Positions 51,044 through 59,999 of a DNA stretch of 64,000 nucleotides are shown here, piece after piece. Source of the stretch: an uncultured Bacilli bacterium. GTDB lineage: Bacteria > Bacillota_I > Bacilli_A > RFN20 > CAG-826. The notes under the pieces are model-generated. The model saw only the letters and a program-made list of their open reading frames with translations. It searched no databases and was not told the DNA's origin. The number at the start of each line of letters is the position of its first letter. Position 1 is the first letter of the stretch. Location of the stretch: assembly GCA_934700895.1 (NCBI GenBank), contig CAKUXV010000002.1, positions 1 through 64,000 of the forward strand, given 5' to 3'. A program made the translations under genes and the position numbers.

Positions 51044-52957
51044 TTACTTCAGCAAAGCTTGGGAAGCGTTATCGAGGATTGTGGATCCGATGTTGCTCCA
51101 AGCCGTTTCCATGACGTAGTAACCGTCGCTGGAATAGGGGAGGATTTCCACGAGGGTGATGGAATTGCTGTCGAGCAAAAAGTACGAAGTGATGTAGAAT
51201 TCGTTGCCGGCCGCTCCAAAGAGGTAGGAGAAGATTTCCGACATGTTGAGAGCGAGATAATCACTTTCTTGGAAATAGATGGAGGGCTTGATGCCGCCGA
51301 ACTTTTGGCCGTCGGACCAAGAGACGAGGAAGAGGTTTTTGGTCGCATCGGCGTTCAAATCATCGCCACAGGTATTGAAGGCGAAGGTCGTTCCGCTAGA
51401 AGAATTCGAAGATCCCGAGAACGAGACGAGCGGCAAGAGGTTTTGAATGCCTTCGCTGACAATCGTATAACCTTGGGGTTCTTCGGCAGTGCCGGCGTGT
51501 CCCCAGAGCGAACCAAGATCGTTACCGGTTTTCGGCGCTTCGTAGGTGATGACATTATCTTCATCGATTTTGCCGGAAGCCATGTGGACTTTGCCGTCTT
51601 TGATGTAAGTGGCGGTGACGGTTCCGGTTTCAGGAATCGTGTAGGTTCCACCGAAAAGACCGTCATCCAAACCAGACATATTGATGAAGTTGATTTGGCT
51701 GGTGTTGGATTGTCCAACGATATTGACCTTCATATCTTGGTCGACCATCGTGGTGGAAGAGAAGGGCTCGAAGGTTCCTTCGGTTCCTTCCGGAGCAGTG
51801 GTGGCATAGCCGGTGCTCGGATTCACCCAGAGGCCTTGAGTCGTGATCGTGTAATTCTTTTCGGTTTCGATTTGAGCGAACGCTTCTTTGAGAAGAGTCG
51901 TGTTAACCTGCTTCGGATAGGCGGGCTTAGCAACCCAGGCTTCAACAGCGGTGTTGGTCGCTTCGCCGATTTCGGTCACGTAAGAAGCGAGGTCTTGCTT
52001 TTCGAAAGATTCCACGGCTTCGGTTTCGCTCTTGGCGGGAACGAGTTTGATGCCATCGCCTTCTAGAGATGCAATCATGCCTCTGGCGGCAATATCTTCG
52101 CTGCGGACTAAGGAAACCCAGTTACCGAAGATTTCAGAGAACATGTTGGTGTAGAGCGGGTCGACAACATTGGAATACAAATAGCCATTTTCTTCCGTCA
52201 CATCGTCTTGGAGGAAGAATTTGCCGGTTGCTGCTCCGTTGGCATCCATGACTTCCACCCAGTTGAAGGTTTCGACGTTGGCAAGACCGGATTGGGTCTT
52301 GAAGTCGGTGATGGATAGACCGTATCCCGGATCGATCTCCAAAGCCGAAGGTTTAGCAGAATCGTAGCTATAGGAGTACCAGTGGCTGGTGGCTTTGTCA
52401 TAGACGGCGCCGCCATAGACATCGCTTCCGGTTTTGGAATTGGTGCCGGCGAGATATTCATAAGCTTCATCGCCAAGGTGAACGACCGTGTTGGAGAGTT
52501 CGCTAGAAACGCGATAACGGTTCGTTTCCTTCATCGTCTTCCAGTATTCATTGAACTGGGCTTTTTCTTCGGAGATGACCCTGCCGCTGATCGAACGGGT
52601 CAATTTCTTGCCGTTAGACCCAACCGCACGGATGACGACGCGGAATTCGCCGTAATCGAGGGCTTGAATAACATGCTTGTCGATTTTGATGTTTTCGGTT
52701 CTGGCTTCGAGCTCATAGGTTCCGTCGGGGACCGAGACGTGCTGCCAAAGCAAGAAGCGAGATCCTTTTTGGATTTCGACATTGGTCGAATTCGCGGAGA
52801 GCACATCGTCGAACCAAATGTTGTAGGCGCGAGTGTCTTCAATCGAGGTTTCTGGGGGTTCGTCCGTATGACCATTGTTGCAGGCGACCATGCCGATGCC
52901 GCCAAAAGCCAAGAGGGCGACGGCGGAGAGAATGCGTAAGGGTGATTTGTTCTTCAT
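51044..52957 (-). CDS. Large lipoprotein of unknown function
   Basis: 637 aa. Signal peptide with lipobox GMVAC and Cys26. AYNIWFDDVLSANSTNVEIQKGSRFLLWQHVSVPDGTYELEARTENIKI opens a beta-sandwich-like N-terminal domain with GSNGKKLTRSISGRV at its end. The main part has FNEYWKTMKETNRYRVSSELSNTVVHLGDEAYEYLAG and YDKATSHWYSYSYDSAKPSALEIDPGYG, similar in style to the other large lipoproteins here. No catalytic motif is seen. It has its own terminator and probably its own promoter in the 178-bp gap to the M6 protease gene. Confidence 0.82.
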   Translation of the reverse strand: MKNKSPLRILSAVALLAFGGIGMVACNNGHTDEPPETSIEDTRAYNIWFDDVLSANSTNVEIQKGSRFLLWQHVSVPDGTYELEARTENIKIDKHVIQALDYGEFRVVIRAVGSNGKKLTRSISGRVISEEKAQFNEYWKTMKETNRYRVSSELSNTVVHLGDEAYEYLAGTNSKTGSDVYGGAVYDKATSHWYSYSYDSAKPSALEIDPGYGLSITDFKTQSGLANVETFNWVEVMDANGAATGKFFLQDDVTEENGYLYSNVVDPLYTNMFSEIFGNWVSLVRSEDIAARGMIASLEGDGIKLVPAKSETEAVESFEKQDLASYVTEIGEATNTAVEAWVAKPAYPKQVNTTLLKEAFAQIETEKNYTITTQGLWVNPSTGYATTAPEGTEGTFEPFSSTTMVDQDMKVNIVGQSNTSQINFINMSGLDDGLFGGTYTIPETGTVTATYIKDGKVHMASGKIDEDNVITYEAPKTGNDLGSLWGHAGTAEEPQGYTIVSEGIQNLLPLVSFSGSSNSSSGTTFAFNTCGDDLNADATKNLFLVSWSDGQKFGGIKPSIYFQESDYLALNMSEIFSYLFGAAGNEFYITSYFLLDSNSITLVEILPYSSDGYYVMETAWSNIGSTILDNASQALLK

Positions 52958-53083
52958 AACTTTCCTTTCGTTCTATTGGAGGTAATCCCAAAAAAAGAAC
53001 TTCTTAAAAGAAGTTGCTTCGATACATTACAAGGCAAATAAAAAAAGGCAAGTAAAATCTTTCTTTTCGTTGACAAATAATAA

Positions 53084-53118
53084 AAATCCCCCCGATTTTG
53101 GTCCAAACGAGGGGATTT
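53084..53118 (-). terminator. Intrinsic terminator of the M6 protease gene
   Basis: On the minus strand AAATCCCCTCG pairs with CGGGGGGATTT around tttggaccaaaat, followed by TTATTATTT. Confidence 0.8.
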
Positions 53119-53135
53119 GAGTGGCCAATCCTCAA

Positions 53136-55301
53136 TTAGATGGCGTTGTTATTGACGAAGTGGAGCGTGATCGAATCATCCGTTTGAGCGGTGATTTCGA
53201 TGGACCAGGGGAACGGCTTGCCGTTATCGAAATTCTTCTTGTTGGGGAAGTAATTTTGGTTGCGGCTCGGTGAATAGAAATCGTTGCCGTATTTGGTGTC
53301 GGGCTGATCGCCATAGGTTTCGCCGTTTGCTTCGAAATAGGATTTCAATCCGAAGAGGTTAGACATGCAGCCGAAGGTGCTGTAGAAGGAAGGCGAATCC
53401 AAGCCGTTTTCAGAACTCGGGTAAATGGCGTGGAGCTCGCGGTTCGGGGTCAATTCACCTGTGACGCCATCTTTGGAAGCGCGGCCGTTGGCGGTTGGAG
53501 TGTTCGTGTGAACGCGGTTGGCGCTTGACTCATAAGAAGTCGAAGTGGTCGTGTCATAAGCCTTTGGGGTATCCGTGTAATTGGCTTTGGCGTCAGCGGC
53601 GCTCGTTCCTTGCTTGGAGGAAGCGCGGGTATCGACGTGGAACATTTGAAGTCCCGGGCGGCGATAGGTTCCGCCGTGTCCATACATGGCGCCGCCGTTA
53701 GCGGAAGTGACCTGCCATTCGGCATAGCCGGCGCTATCTTCTTCGTTGACACCGGTCGGGGTGTAATATTCGATTAAGACATATTCGTCCCAAGGAGTGC
53801 CGTTCCACGGCTTTCCTTCAGCCGGAACAATGAGGAAGTTGCCGGTTTCGGTATAAGAGGGGAGGGTGATTTCGAAATCATCGGAAGAATAGTCAACGAC
53901 CCAGGGAGCGACCCAGCCATAGGCCATTTTGGTGTAGGCGTTATGATCGCCGACGTTGTTGTCCATCATATCGACACAGCCAGCTGGACCCTCTTTCTTG
54001 TCGTAAGAGTAGTAGTCTGGGGCACCCATCATGTGGCCGGTTTCGTGCACGATGGTATGAGCGTCGACACTCTTGCCTTCTACTCGGGTTCCGTAAGCGT
54101 CATAGGTGTGATCACTATAGTAGGAATTGATCAAATAGTCCCAACGAGAGAAGAAGACGCGGGCGACAGAGGGCGAATTCTTGTTCGCGGAAGCGTTCGT
54201 GGAGGTCGTGTAGTTCCACCAAATGCTGTTTTGGTTTTCTTCGGTGCTCGGGGTGAGGTTATCGGTGACGTAAACCATTTCGACGCCGTCGATGAATCCA
54301 TCTCCATCCGCATCGTAATCCTTTGGATTGAAGGGCTTCCCATCGATGATGGTCTTATTGGTCGTGAAATATTGGACGGCTTCTTGAGCAAGGGCTCCAG
54401 CAAAAGAATCCGAGTAGGATGTTTTGAAGGGGTCGGTGGAAGAACCATCGCCTTTGCCGTATTCGTAAACGGGAGTCACGGCACCGGTGATGTTCAATTG
54501 GCCGAACGAAGCCTTTTTATAATAGGAATGGAGTGATTCCCAAGGAGTGGTGTCAGGGATTTTGCCGTCGGCGCCCGGTTCTTGAGTTTTGTCGTTTTCG
54601 GCGAAGAAAGCTTCACGAAGCATTTCTCTGGCGGTCTCCCTACCCGCGGTAGCTTGAGACTTATCAATGTTTGTGCCGGAGATATTCACCGTGCCGAAGC
54701 TGGTGTTTTTGAATTCGACGGGGATGACGAGAACTTTGGAATCCCCATAGGAAGGCATGCATCCGCTGGGAGTATTAACGCGGCCAAGGGTGTCCATGCC
54801 AGGGTAATTCATAAATTTATACGGTGACAAGCTTTCCTTCGTGACAGATTTATTGACACCTTTGTCCGTGGCAATCGTTCCTTCCGTGACGCTGAATTCG
54901 AAGGTGTTGCTCTTCATGCGTCCGCCGCCGACATTGAATTTACCTTTGACGTCATAATGTCCAGGGGGCAAGGGTTCGTCCGCTTCATAAGTCGTTCCGT
55001 CGGAAGCGGTCAAAACAAAGCTTCCGCCATCGCCGAAATTGATGTCGATGTTGCGGCTAGGATCCACGTAAATCGTGGTGGGTCTACCGGCATCTAAAAA
55101 AGTCATTCCGGCACGGATGGAGGAATTCTCCAAAGTGGTAACGGGGTTTTTGGTAGCAATCTGTCCACCGGAAGTGGTGGAAGAGGTGGGTTCATCAGAT
55201 TTCGAAGAAGCGGGGGTGTCCCCTTTCCCTTCTCCGCAACCAACTAGAGATACAAGTGAGAGCGCCGCTAACGCGAAGACGGCAAGATTTCTTTTCTGCA
55301 T
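53136..55301 (-). CDS. Secreted M6-family metalloprotease lipoprotein
   Basis: 721 aa from ATG 55301 with AAGGAG; a longer frame to 55427 has no start signal. Lipobox SLVGC with Cys22, then a Ser/Thr linker. An Ig-like domain (about 60-160) precedes the catalytic part. The zinc site is VHETGHMMGAPDYYSYD (H419, E420, H423, D429), the extended M6 (immune inhibitor A-like) motif. A Ca-binding loop DYDADGDGFIDGVEMVY precedes it, and a Met-containing turn (VDMMDNN) follows it. M6 enzymes degrade host or dietary proteins outside the cell. The lipid anchor keeps it at the surface, and the peptide importer operon lies on the other side of the promoter region. Confidence 0.92.
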   Translation of the reverse strand: MQKRNLAVFALAALSLVSLVGCGEGKGDTPASSKSDEPTSSTTSGGQIATKNPVTTLENSSIRAGMTFLDAGRPTTIYVDPSRNIDINFGDGGSFVLTASDGTTYEADEPLPPGHYDVKGKFNVGGGRMKSNTFEFSVTEGTIATDKGVNKSVTKESLSPYKFMNYPGMDTLGRVNTPSGCMPSYGDSKVLVIPVEFKNTSFGTVNISGTNIDKSQATAGRETAREMLREAFFAENDKTQEPGADGKIPDTTPWESLHSYYKKASFGQLNITGAVTPVYEYGKGDGSSTDPFKTSYSDSFAGALAQEAVQYFTTNKTIIDGKPFNPKDYDADGDGFIDGVEMVYVTDNLTPSTEENQNSIWWNYTTSTNASANKNSPSVARVFFSRWDYLINSYYSDHTYDAYGTRVEGKSVDAHTIVHETGHMMGAPDYYSYDKKEGPAGCVDMMDNNVGDHNAYTKMAYGWVAPWVVDYSSDDFEITLPSYTETGNFLIVPAEGKPWNGTPWDEYVLIEYYTPTGVNEEDSAGYAEWQVTSANGGAMYGHGGTYRRPGLQMFHVDTRASSKQGTSAADAKANYTDTPKAYDTTTSTSYESSANRVHTNTPTANGRASKDGVTGELTPNRELHAIYPSSENGLDSPSFYSTFGCMSNLFGLKSYFEANGETYGDQPDTKYGNDFYSPSRNQNYFPNKKNFDNGKPFPWSIEITAQTDDSITLHFVNNNAI

Positions 55302-55440
55302 GATGGATTTCTCCTTTCCAAATAATTCGCGCGATACGCTTGCATACGATAAAGGAAGAAGAAAAAAATGCAAGGAAAATCGGTTCAGAAGACCTTGCTT
55401 TTCAAATGAAAAAAACGTCGTAAACACATAGGTGTCCCCC

Positions 55441-55468
55441 TTGCATTTCCATTTTTTGCCCCTACAAT
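55441..55468 (+). promoter_or_regulatory. Promoter with TTGCAT and TACAAT placed for a leaderless transcript
   Basis: TTGCAT (55441-55446), 16-bp spacer, TACAAT (55463-55468). The ATG at 55476 lies 7 nt beyond the -10 box, where transcription should start. There is no ribosome binding site. Confidence 0.75.
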
Positions 55469-55475
55469 TCCTACG

Positions 55476-55877
55476 ATGAATCCCAAGACAAAGAAAATCC
55501 TAACTCATTACGCAATCGGACTCGGATTGGCCGTTGTGGTTTTTTGCTTGGTCTTTTTCTTAAGGAAAGACTACGGGTTTTCTGGGTATTGCGATGCCTT
55601 TTTCGTTTGCTTTGCTTTCGATGCCGCTTGGCCGGGACTAGTGTGGATTCATCGTAAAGGAACCTTTGACGTTTTCCATTATGGGATGTCGCGTTTTTTG
55701 GATCAATGGACCCATCGCGATAATCCCAAATACGCGAACGCCGGAGACTATGGGGAAGCTCAAATGGAAAAGCGGCGGAAGAACCCTTTCCCTTTTTGGA
55801 CATATCTTTCATTGGCTGTTGTATTTTTGGCACTTGCCATCCTCTTTTTGGTTTTGACCGAGACCTCGATTCGTTGA
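55476..55877 (+). CDS. DUF3899-like small membrane protein
   Basis: 133 aa. Three hydrophobic stretches lie at about 10-30 (HYAIGLGLAVVVFCLVFF), 36-57 (SGYCDAFFVCFAFDAAWPGLVWI) and 108-129 (FWTYLSLAVVFLALAILFLVL), with a conserved-looking RKGTFDVFHYGMSRFLDQW loop between. This resembles DUF3899, found in Firmicutes and Mollicutes with no assigned function. Translation appears leaderless, with the best promoter of this kind in the window. It precedes oppA by 138 bp. Confidence 0.75.
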   Translation: MNPKTKKILTHYAIGLGLAVVVFCLVFFLRKDYGFSGYCDAFFVCFAFDAAWPGLVWIHRKGTFDVFHYGMSRFLDQWTHRDNPKYANAGDYGEAQMEKRRKNPFPFWTYLSLAVVFLALAILFLVLTETSIR

Positions 55878-56015
55878 CAATGGATAAAATACGGTCGATT
55901 TGCTAGAAATTCGTGAAAATAATCGTTGCAAATTTTTCGTCCTGTTGTTAACTATTGATACGTTTGCGCCCTCGCGCTTACGTGCGCATATAGATTTAAG
56001 GAAGGAACAAAGCCT

Positions 56016-58814
56016 ATGAAAAACAAAAAAACGGTCGGATTCCTTGGAATTATGATCGCTTCGGCAACCCTCGTCCTTGCTTCTTGCAATGGCGGTGGAG
56101 GATCCACGAAGCCCAATCAATCCAGCTCCGACGACCCTAGCGGCAAATACGATGAAGACGGGCTTGAAATCATCACCGATGCGAATGCATACACCGGTTC
56201 GCCGGATTTCTCTCAGCTCGATTGGAAAGAAAAAAGCAAAATTACGGCGGCGTTAGAAGAATACGCCATCATGAACTTCCAAGGTGGCATCCCGCTATAC
56301 GACGACTCCTCTTCCGAGGCGTTCTCTCAGCGTGTTACCCCGAAATCCACGAAGTACATCACCAACTATGGTTTTGGCGTCCATGAAGGAAAAATGGATG
56401 GTGAAATGATGTACAACGGGACCTTGGTGGAACCGCGTGCTGAATATCGCAGCTATTTCCATACCTACACTTCCGTTGACTCCGGCACCTTTAATGGGTG
56501 GACCGCGACTGGTGCGGACGTTTCTGAACGCCACTCCATGATTTCTTCGAGCTATTTCGGCGTTGAAATGGATGGTGCGAGCCAAGCCGGGTATAAGTGG
56601 GTCGGTGAGCTTTCTCGCGACGATGCCCCGACGATGCTCACCCCGATTTATGCAAGCGATGGAGAGACCATCACGGGTTATACCGAGAATGCTAATCCCG
56701 GTAACGATGTCACCTCTTCTTACTGGCGTGTTTATGTCCACGTCGGCGGTAAATACAAATACAACACTGTTCCTGGATCAAAATGGGCCAACAACACCAA
56801 ATACGAAGGCCGTGCCGTTAAAGCAGAAGACTATTTGGTTCCGTTCAAGGCAATGCTTGACAACAAATTGTCCCGTTATTCCGACCTCGTCTCGGATGCC
56901 TCTGGTTTCTATGGTGCTAATGACTATGTTTATAACAGCTCCAACAAAACCACGGATTTGACGAAGTGGTATAAGGCGTGGCAGGACTCCAACATTGGTA
57001 TCAAGATCAATGAAGAAAAATCCAATGAAGCGGAAGGCTACGCGGCGATTGATTTCCATTTCAACCAACCCAAAGGCGTTAACAGCGCCCGTACCGCTCT
57101 CAGCTCTTCGCTCTATTCGCCTCTTCCCCAAGAATTCTTAAATGATATCAACGGGGCCAAGAACTTCGGCGTCATGAGCACCGGTGCTTCCAAATTCGAT
57201 AACTTCCTTTGCTTCGGAGCCTATACCCCGGTTGTTTGGGAAAAGGGCAAGGAAATGGTCTATTCCAAAAACACTTCCTACTATGCGGCGGACCAATATT
57301 CCTTCGATGGTTATGTCGAAAAGGTCTATGGCAACTCCGCCACGGCCGACGAAGATGCTTGGAAGGACTTCAAAGAGAACAAACTCGATGAATGCACCGT
57401 TCCTATCTCTGCTTTGAAGACGGATATGCCGGCTTATCGTGCTGAGCACCCCGATAAGGTTCTCCAAACCGAAGGATCCACGATCATCAAGATCAATTTG
57501 AACACGACCACCAAACGCGAATGGAGTTATTTCTTTGGCCCGAATGGCAAAGTTTATCCCCACGGTGACTCCAACACCGTGAACACCGGAACCGGCAAAT
57601 GGAGTGGTGTCAAAGACATCATGTCCAACAAAAACTTCCTCTCTGGTTTCTATTTTGCGGTCAACCGTCAGGAACTTGCTAAGACCGCTGGACGCAAAGC
57701 GGCCCTTGGCTACCTCTCCAACGCTTACATGATCGACCCGACGGGAACGGTTTCTTACCGCGAGTCGGAAGCCGGCCAGGCCTTGATTAAAAACATTGAA
57801 GAAATCGCGGGCAATGAATATGGCTATTCGCAGTCCGTTGCCGAAAACTTCTTCAAGAGAGCTGGACAAGAGCTCATTGATTCTGGAGAATTCGAATCGG
57901 GTGATACGATTCAAATCGAAGGTTTCTATCGTTACCAATCCACGATTGATAACCTTGGCAAATACATTCAAACCGATGTTGCCAATGCTTTTAACAAAGC
58001 TTGCAAAGATATCGGCTTGACCCTTGAAATCGTGCTTAAAGTCGGCGGAACTTCCTATACCGATACCTATACGATTATGGACCATGGCGAATTTGACTTC
58101 GCTGAAGGCGCGGTCTCCGGCAACGTTCTTGACCCGTTGAACTTCATGTCCACCTGCTCCACGACTCAGGCCTTGAACCAAGGCTTCTGCTTGAACTGGG
58201 GCCGTCCTACGGACCACCTTTCTTCCAACCCGGTTGTCTATGGGGAAAACAGCGATGGCAGCGAAGCCCACTGGGCTTATGATGCTTTGTGGAATGCTTC
58301 CCAAGGCTTCACCGTTGTTCGCAATGGCGTTTCCTCGGCCTTAGCCGACAACCAACGCTTCCTTGGTCCGAACCAAGTCGACACCGGAACTGGCATCAAG
58401 GCCACCGAAAAGGAAATCCTCTTCTTGATGGATTACCCCTCCGAAGCGGTCTATGACGAAAAAGATGAAGAAGCAGGACTTGGCAAATTTGGCGAATCCA
58501 AATATTCCTTTGCGATTTCCGAAGCTGGTATCTTCCCGCAGAACGATGCTGGAACGATCCAAAGCGGCTTCTACTTCCGTGCTGCAACCCTTTCTACGGT
58601 CAACACGGCTATCAAGATTACGATGCCGTTAGCCACGGTTATGGACGATTGCCGTCAACTCGCCACCGCCTCAGATCCGATTACCAAGATTACGATTCAG
58701 TTCTATTTGGTTTACACCGTCTATCCGGGAACGAACCGTCAGAACACGAAGACGATGGTCATTCTCGCCAACGCGAACCTATCGAACCTCGGAATGGATC
58801 CCATTACGAAGTAA
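56016..58814 (+). CDS. oppA: Oligopeptide ABC transporter, substrate-binding lipoprotein
   Basis: 932 aa, ATG 56016 with AAGGAA. Lipobox LVLASC with Cys24. The SBP_bac_5 fold is suggested by FKENKLDECTVPISAL, STIIKINLNTTTKREWSYFFGPN, DIMSNKNFLSGFYFAVNRQELAKTAGRKAALGYLSNAYMIDP and DTYTIMDHGEFDFAEGAVSGNVLDPLNFMSTCS. Usual OppA proteins have 530-600 residues; this one is about 350 longer, with the extra at the N-terminal side (LDWKEKSKITAALEEYAIMNFQGGIPLYDDSS and beyond). It captures peptides at the membrane for OppBCDF. It is the first gene of the importer operon. Confidence 0.92.
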   Translation: MKNKKTVGFLGIMIASATLVLASCNGGGGSTKPNQSSSDDPSGKYDEDGLEIITDANAYTGSPDFSQLDWKEKSKITAALEEYAIMNFQGGIPLYDDSSSEAFSQRVTPKSTKYITNYGFGVHEGKMDGEMMYNGTLVEPRAEYRSYFHTYTSVDSGTFNGWTATGADVSERHSMISSSYFGVEMDGASQAGYKWVGELSRDDAPTMLTPIYASDGETITGYTENANPGNDVTSSYWRVYVHVGGKYKYNTVPGSKWANNTKYEGRAVKAEDYLVPFKAMLDNKLSRYSDLVSDASGFYGANDYVYNSSNKTTDLTKWYKAWQDSNIGIKINEEKSNEAEGYAAIDFHFNQPKGVNSARTALSSSLYSPLPQEFLNDINGAKNFGVMSTGASKFDNFLCFGAYTPVVWEKGKEMVYSKNTSYYAADQYSFDGYVEKVYGNSATADEDAWKDFKENKLDECTVPISALKTDMPAYRAEHPDKVLQTEGSTIIKINLNTTTKREWSYFFGPNGKVYPHGDSNTVNTGTGKWSGVKDIMSNKNFLSGFYFAVNRQELAKTAGRKAALGYLSNAYMIDPTGTVSYRESEAGQALIKNIEEIAGNEYGYSQSVAENFFKRAGQELIDSGEFESGDTIQIEGFYRYQSTIDNLGKYIQTDVANAFNKACKDIGLTLEIVLKVGGTSYTDTYTIMDHGEFDFAEGAVSGNVLDPLNFMSTCSTTQALNQGFCLNWGRPTDHLSSNPVVYGENSDGSEAHWAYDALWNASQGFTVVRNGVSSALADNQRFLGPNQVDTGTGIKATEKEILFLMDYPSEAVYDEKDEEAGLGKFGESKYSFAISEAGIFPQNDAGTIQSGFYFRAATLSTVNTAIKITMPLATVMDDCRQLATASDPITKITIQFYLVYTVYPGTNRQNTKTMVILANANLSNLGMDPITK

Positions 58815-58828
58815 ATCGTCGAATCTGA

Positions 58829-58860
58829 TAGAGCCGTTCCTTTTTCAAGGACGGCTCTAT
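58829..58860 (+). terminator. Hairpin between oppA and oppB
   Basis: ATAGAGCCGT-tCCTT-tttc-AAGG-ACGGCTCTAT is a long stem without a real T-run (TGCCGTTTTA follows). It is likely a partial terminator or an mRNA-stabilising hairpin, as often found after binding-protein genes. Confidence 0.7.
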
Positions 58861-58914
58861 TGCCGTTTTATATCCACTCATTGCCTGGGCTAAAATCCCG
58901 GAGAAAGAAGGTCC

Positions 58915-59982
58915 ATGAAAGATACCGTAAAATACGTCATAGAGCGTATCCTGTTCATTCTTTTGACAGCGTTCATCATTCTTTCCCTCACTTATATTCT
59001 TTTGCAGTGCTTGCCACTGGAACCAAGCGGAAACGATGCCGTTCAGCAATTTACCTTTTGGAATCATCAAGTCGAACTTGGATTTTATTATGAAGTCAGC
59101 GAAAAAGACTATTTCCAAATGACCGTTGAAGCCAGAGAGAAATTGAAGACGGTTGTTTTGGATGGCCGCAATTATTATTACGGCGCCTATCCGATTCTGC
59201 ATCGTTATGGCCAATGGCTTTTGAATGTCGTGACCCGTTGGGACTGGGGCACTAGCACCTCGAGCATCGGCTTTAACCAAGACGTTGTCTCGATCATAAT
59301 GACCCGCCTCCCTTATTCGATGCGTCTTAACATCATTTCGATGCTCATTTCGATTCCTCTTGGAATTGGGCTTGGTATTCTTGCCGCCCTTAAGAAGAAC
59401 ACGTGGGTCGATAGTTTGATTTCGACCGTCATCATGATTTTCATTTCCGTCCCCAGTTTTGTTTTGATTTCTTTCTTGCTCCTTTGGTTCCGCAAAATCC
59501 CGGGCTTCCCCTCCAGCTGGCCTAGCGATTCTCAAGCGGCAGCCGACCCGTTGCTGGCCATCAAGGGGTACATCATCCCGGTCATGTCGCTTTGCTTTGG
59601 TTCCATTTGCTCGTTTGCCCGCTATACTCGTGCCGAGCTTACCGAAGTCATGGGCAGCGAATTCTTGCTTCTTGCCCGCACAAAAGGCTTGACCCGCGGA
59701 CAATCCGTGGTCCGTCACGCACTTCGTAATTCGATGGTCCCGATTGTTCCGATGATCATTGGGGAATTTATCTCGATTTTATCGGGCTCGATGGTCTTGG
59801 AACAAATTTATGGTATTCCCGGCATTGGAAGTTTGTTCGTCGACGGTATCACGAACCGAGACTATTCCGTTGTTATGGTGGATATGGCCATTTATACAAC
59901 CATCGGATTATTTGCTACCCTCATTATTGACTTGAGCTATGGCATCGTCGACCCCCGCATTCGCATGGGCAGCCGTAAATAA
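58915..59982 (+). CDS. oppB: Oligopeptide ABC transporter permease OppB
   Basis: 355 aa, ATG 58915 with AGAAAGAAGG. TM1 at about 8-32 (ERILFILLTAFIILSLTYILLQ). The periplasm-side loop follows, then the BPD_transp_1 core with five helices (about 130-350; SMRLNIISMLISIPLGIGLGILAALKKN, STVIMIFISVPSFVLISFLLLWF). The EAA coupling loop is ELTEVMGSEFLLLARTKGLTRGQSVVRHALRNSMVP. It forms the channel with OppC. Confidence 0.95.
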   Translation: MKDTVKYVIERILFILLTAFIILSLTYILLQCLPLEPSGNDAVQQFTFWNHQVELGFYYEVSEKDYFQMTVEAREKLKTVVLDGRNYYYGAYPILHRYGQWLLNVVTRWDWGTSTSSIGFNQDVVSIIMTRLPYSMRLNIISMLISIPLGIGLGILAALKKNTWVDSLISTVIMIFISVPSFVLISFLLLWFRKIPGFPSSWPSDSQAAADPLLAIKGYIIPVMSLCFGSICSFARYTRAELTEVMGSEFLLLARTKGLTRGQSVVRHALRNSMVPIVPMIIGEFISILSGSMVLEQIYGIPGIGSLFVDGITNRDYSVVMVDMAIYTTIGLFATLIIDLSYGIVDPRIRMGSRK

Positions 59983-59999
59983 TAAAAGGAGAACGATTC

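Noticed and set aside
51059..52066. 335-codon open frame opposite the 637-aa lipoprotein gene
   Set aside because: Antisense shadow with low-complexity G/R/F/D composition and no family likeness.
57138..58304. 388-codon minus-strand open frame
   Set aside because: Antisense to oppA, V/I/G/F-rich shadow without ribosome binding site.
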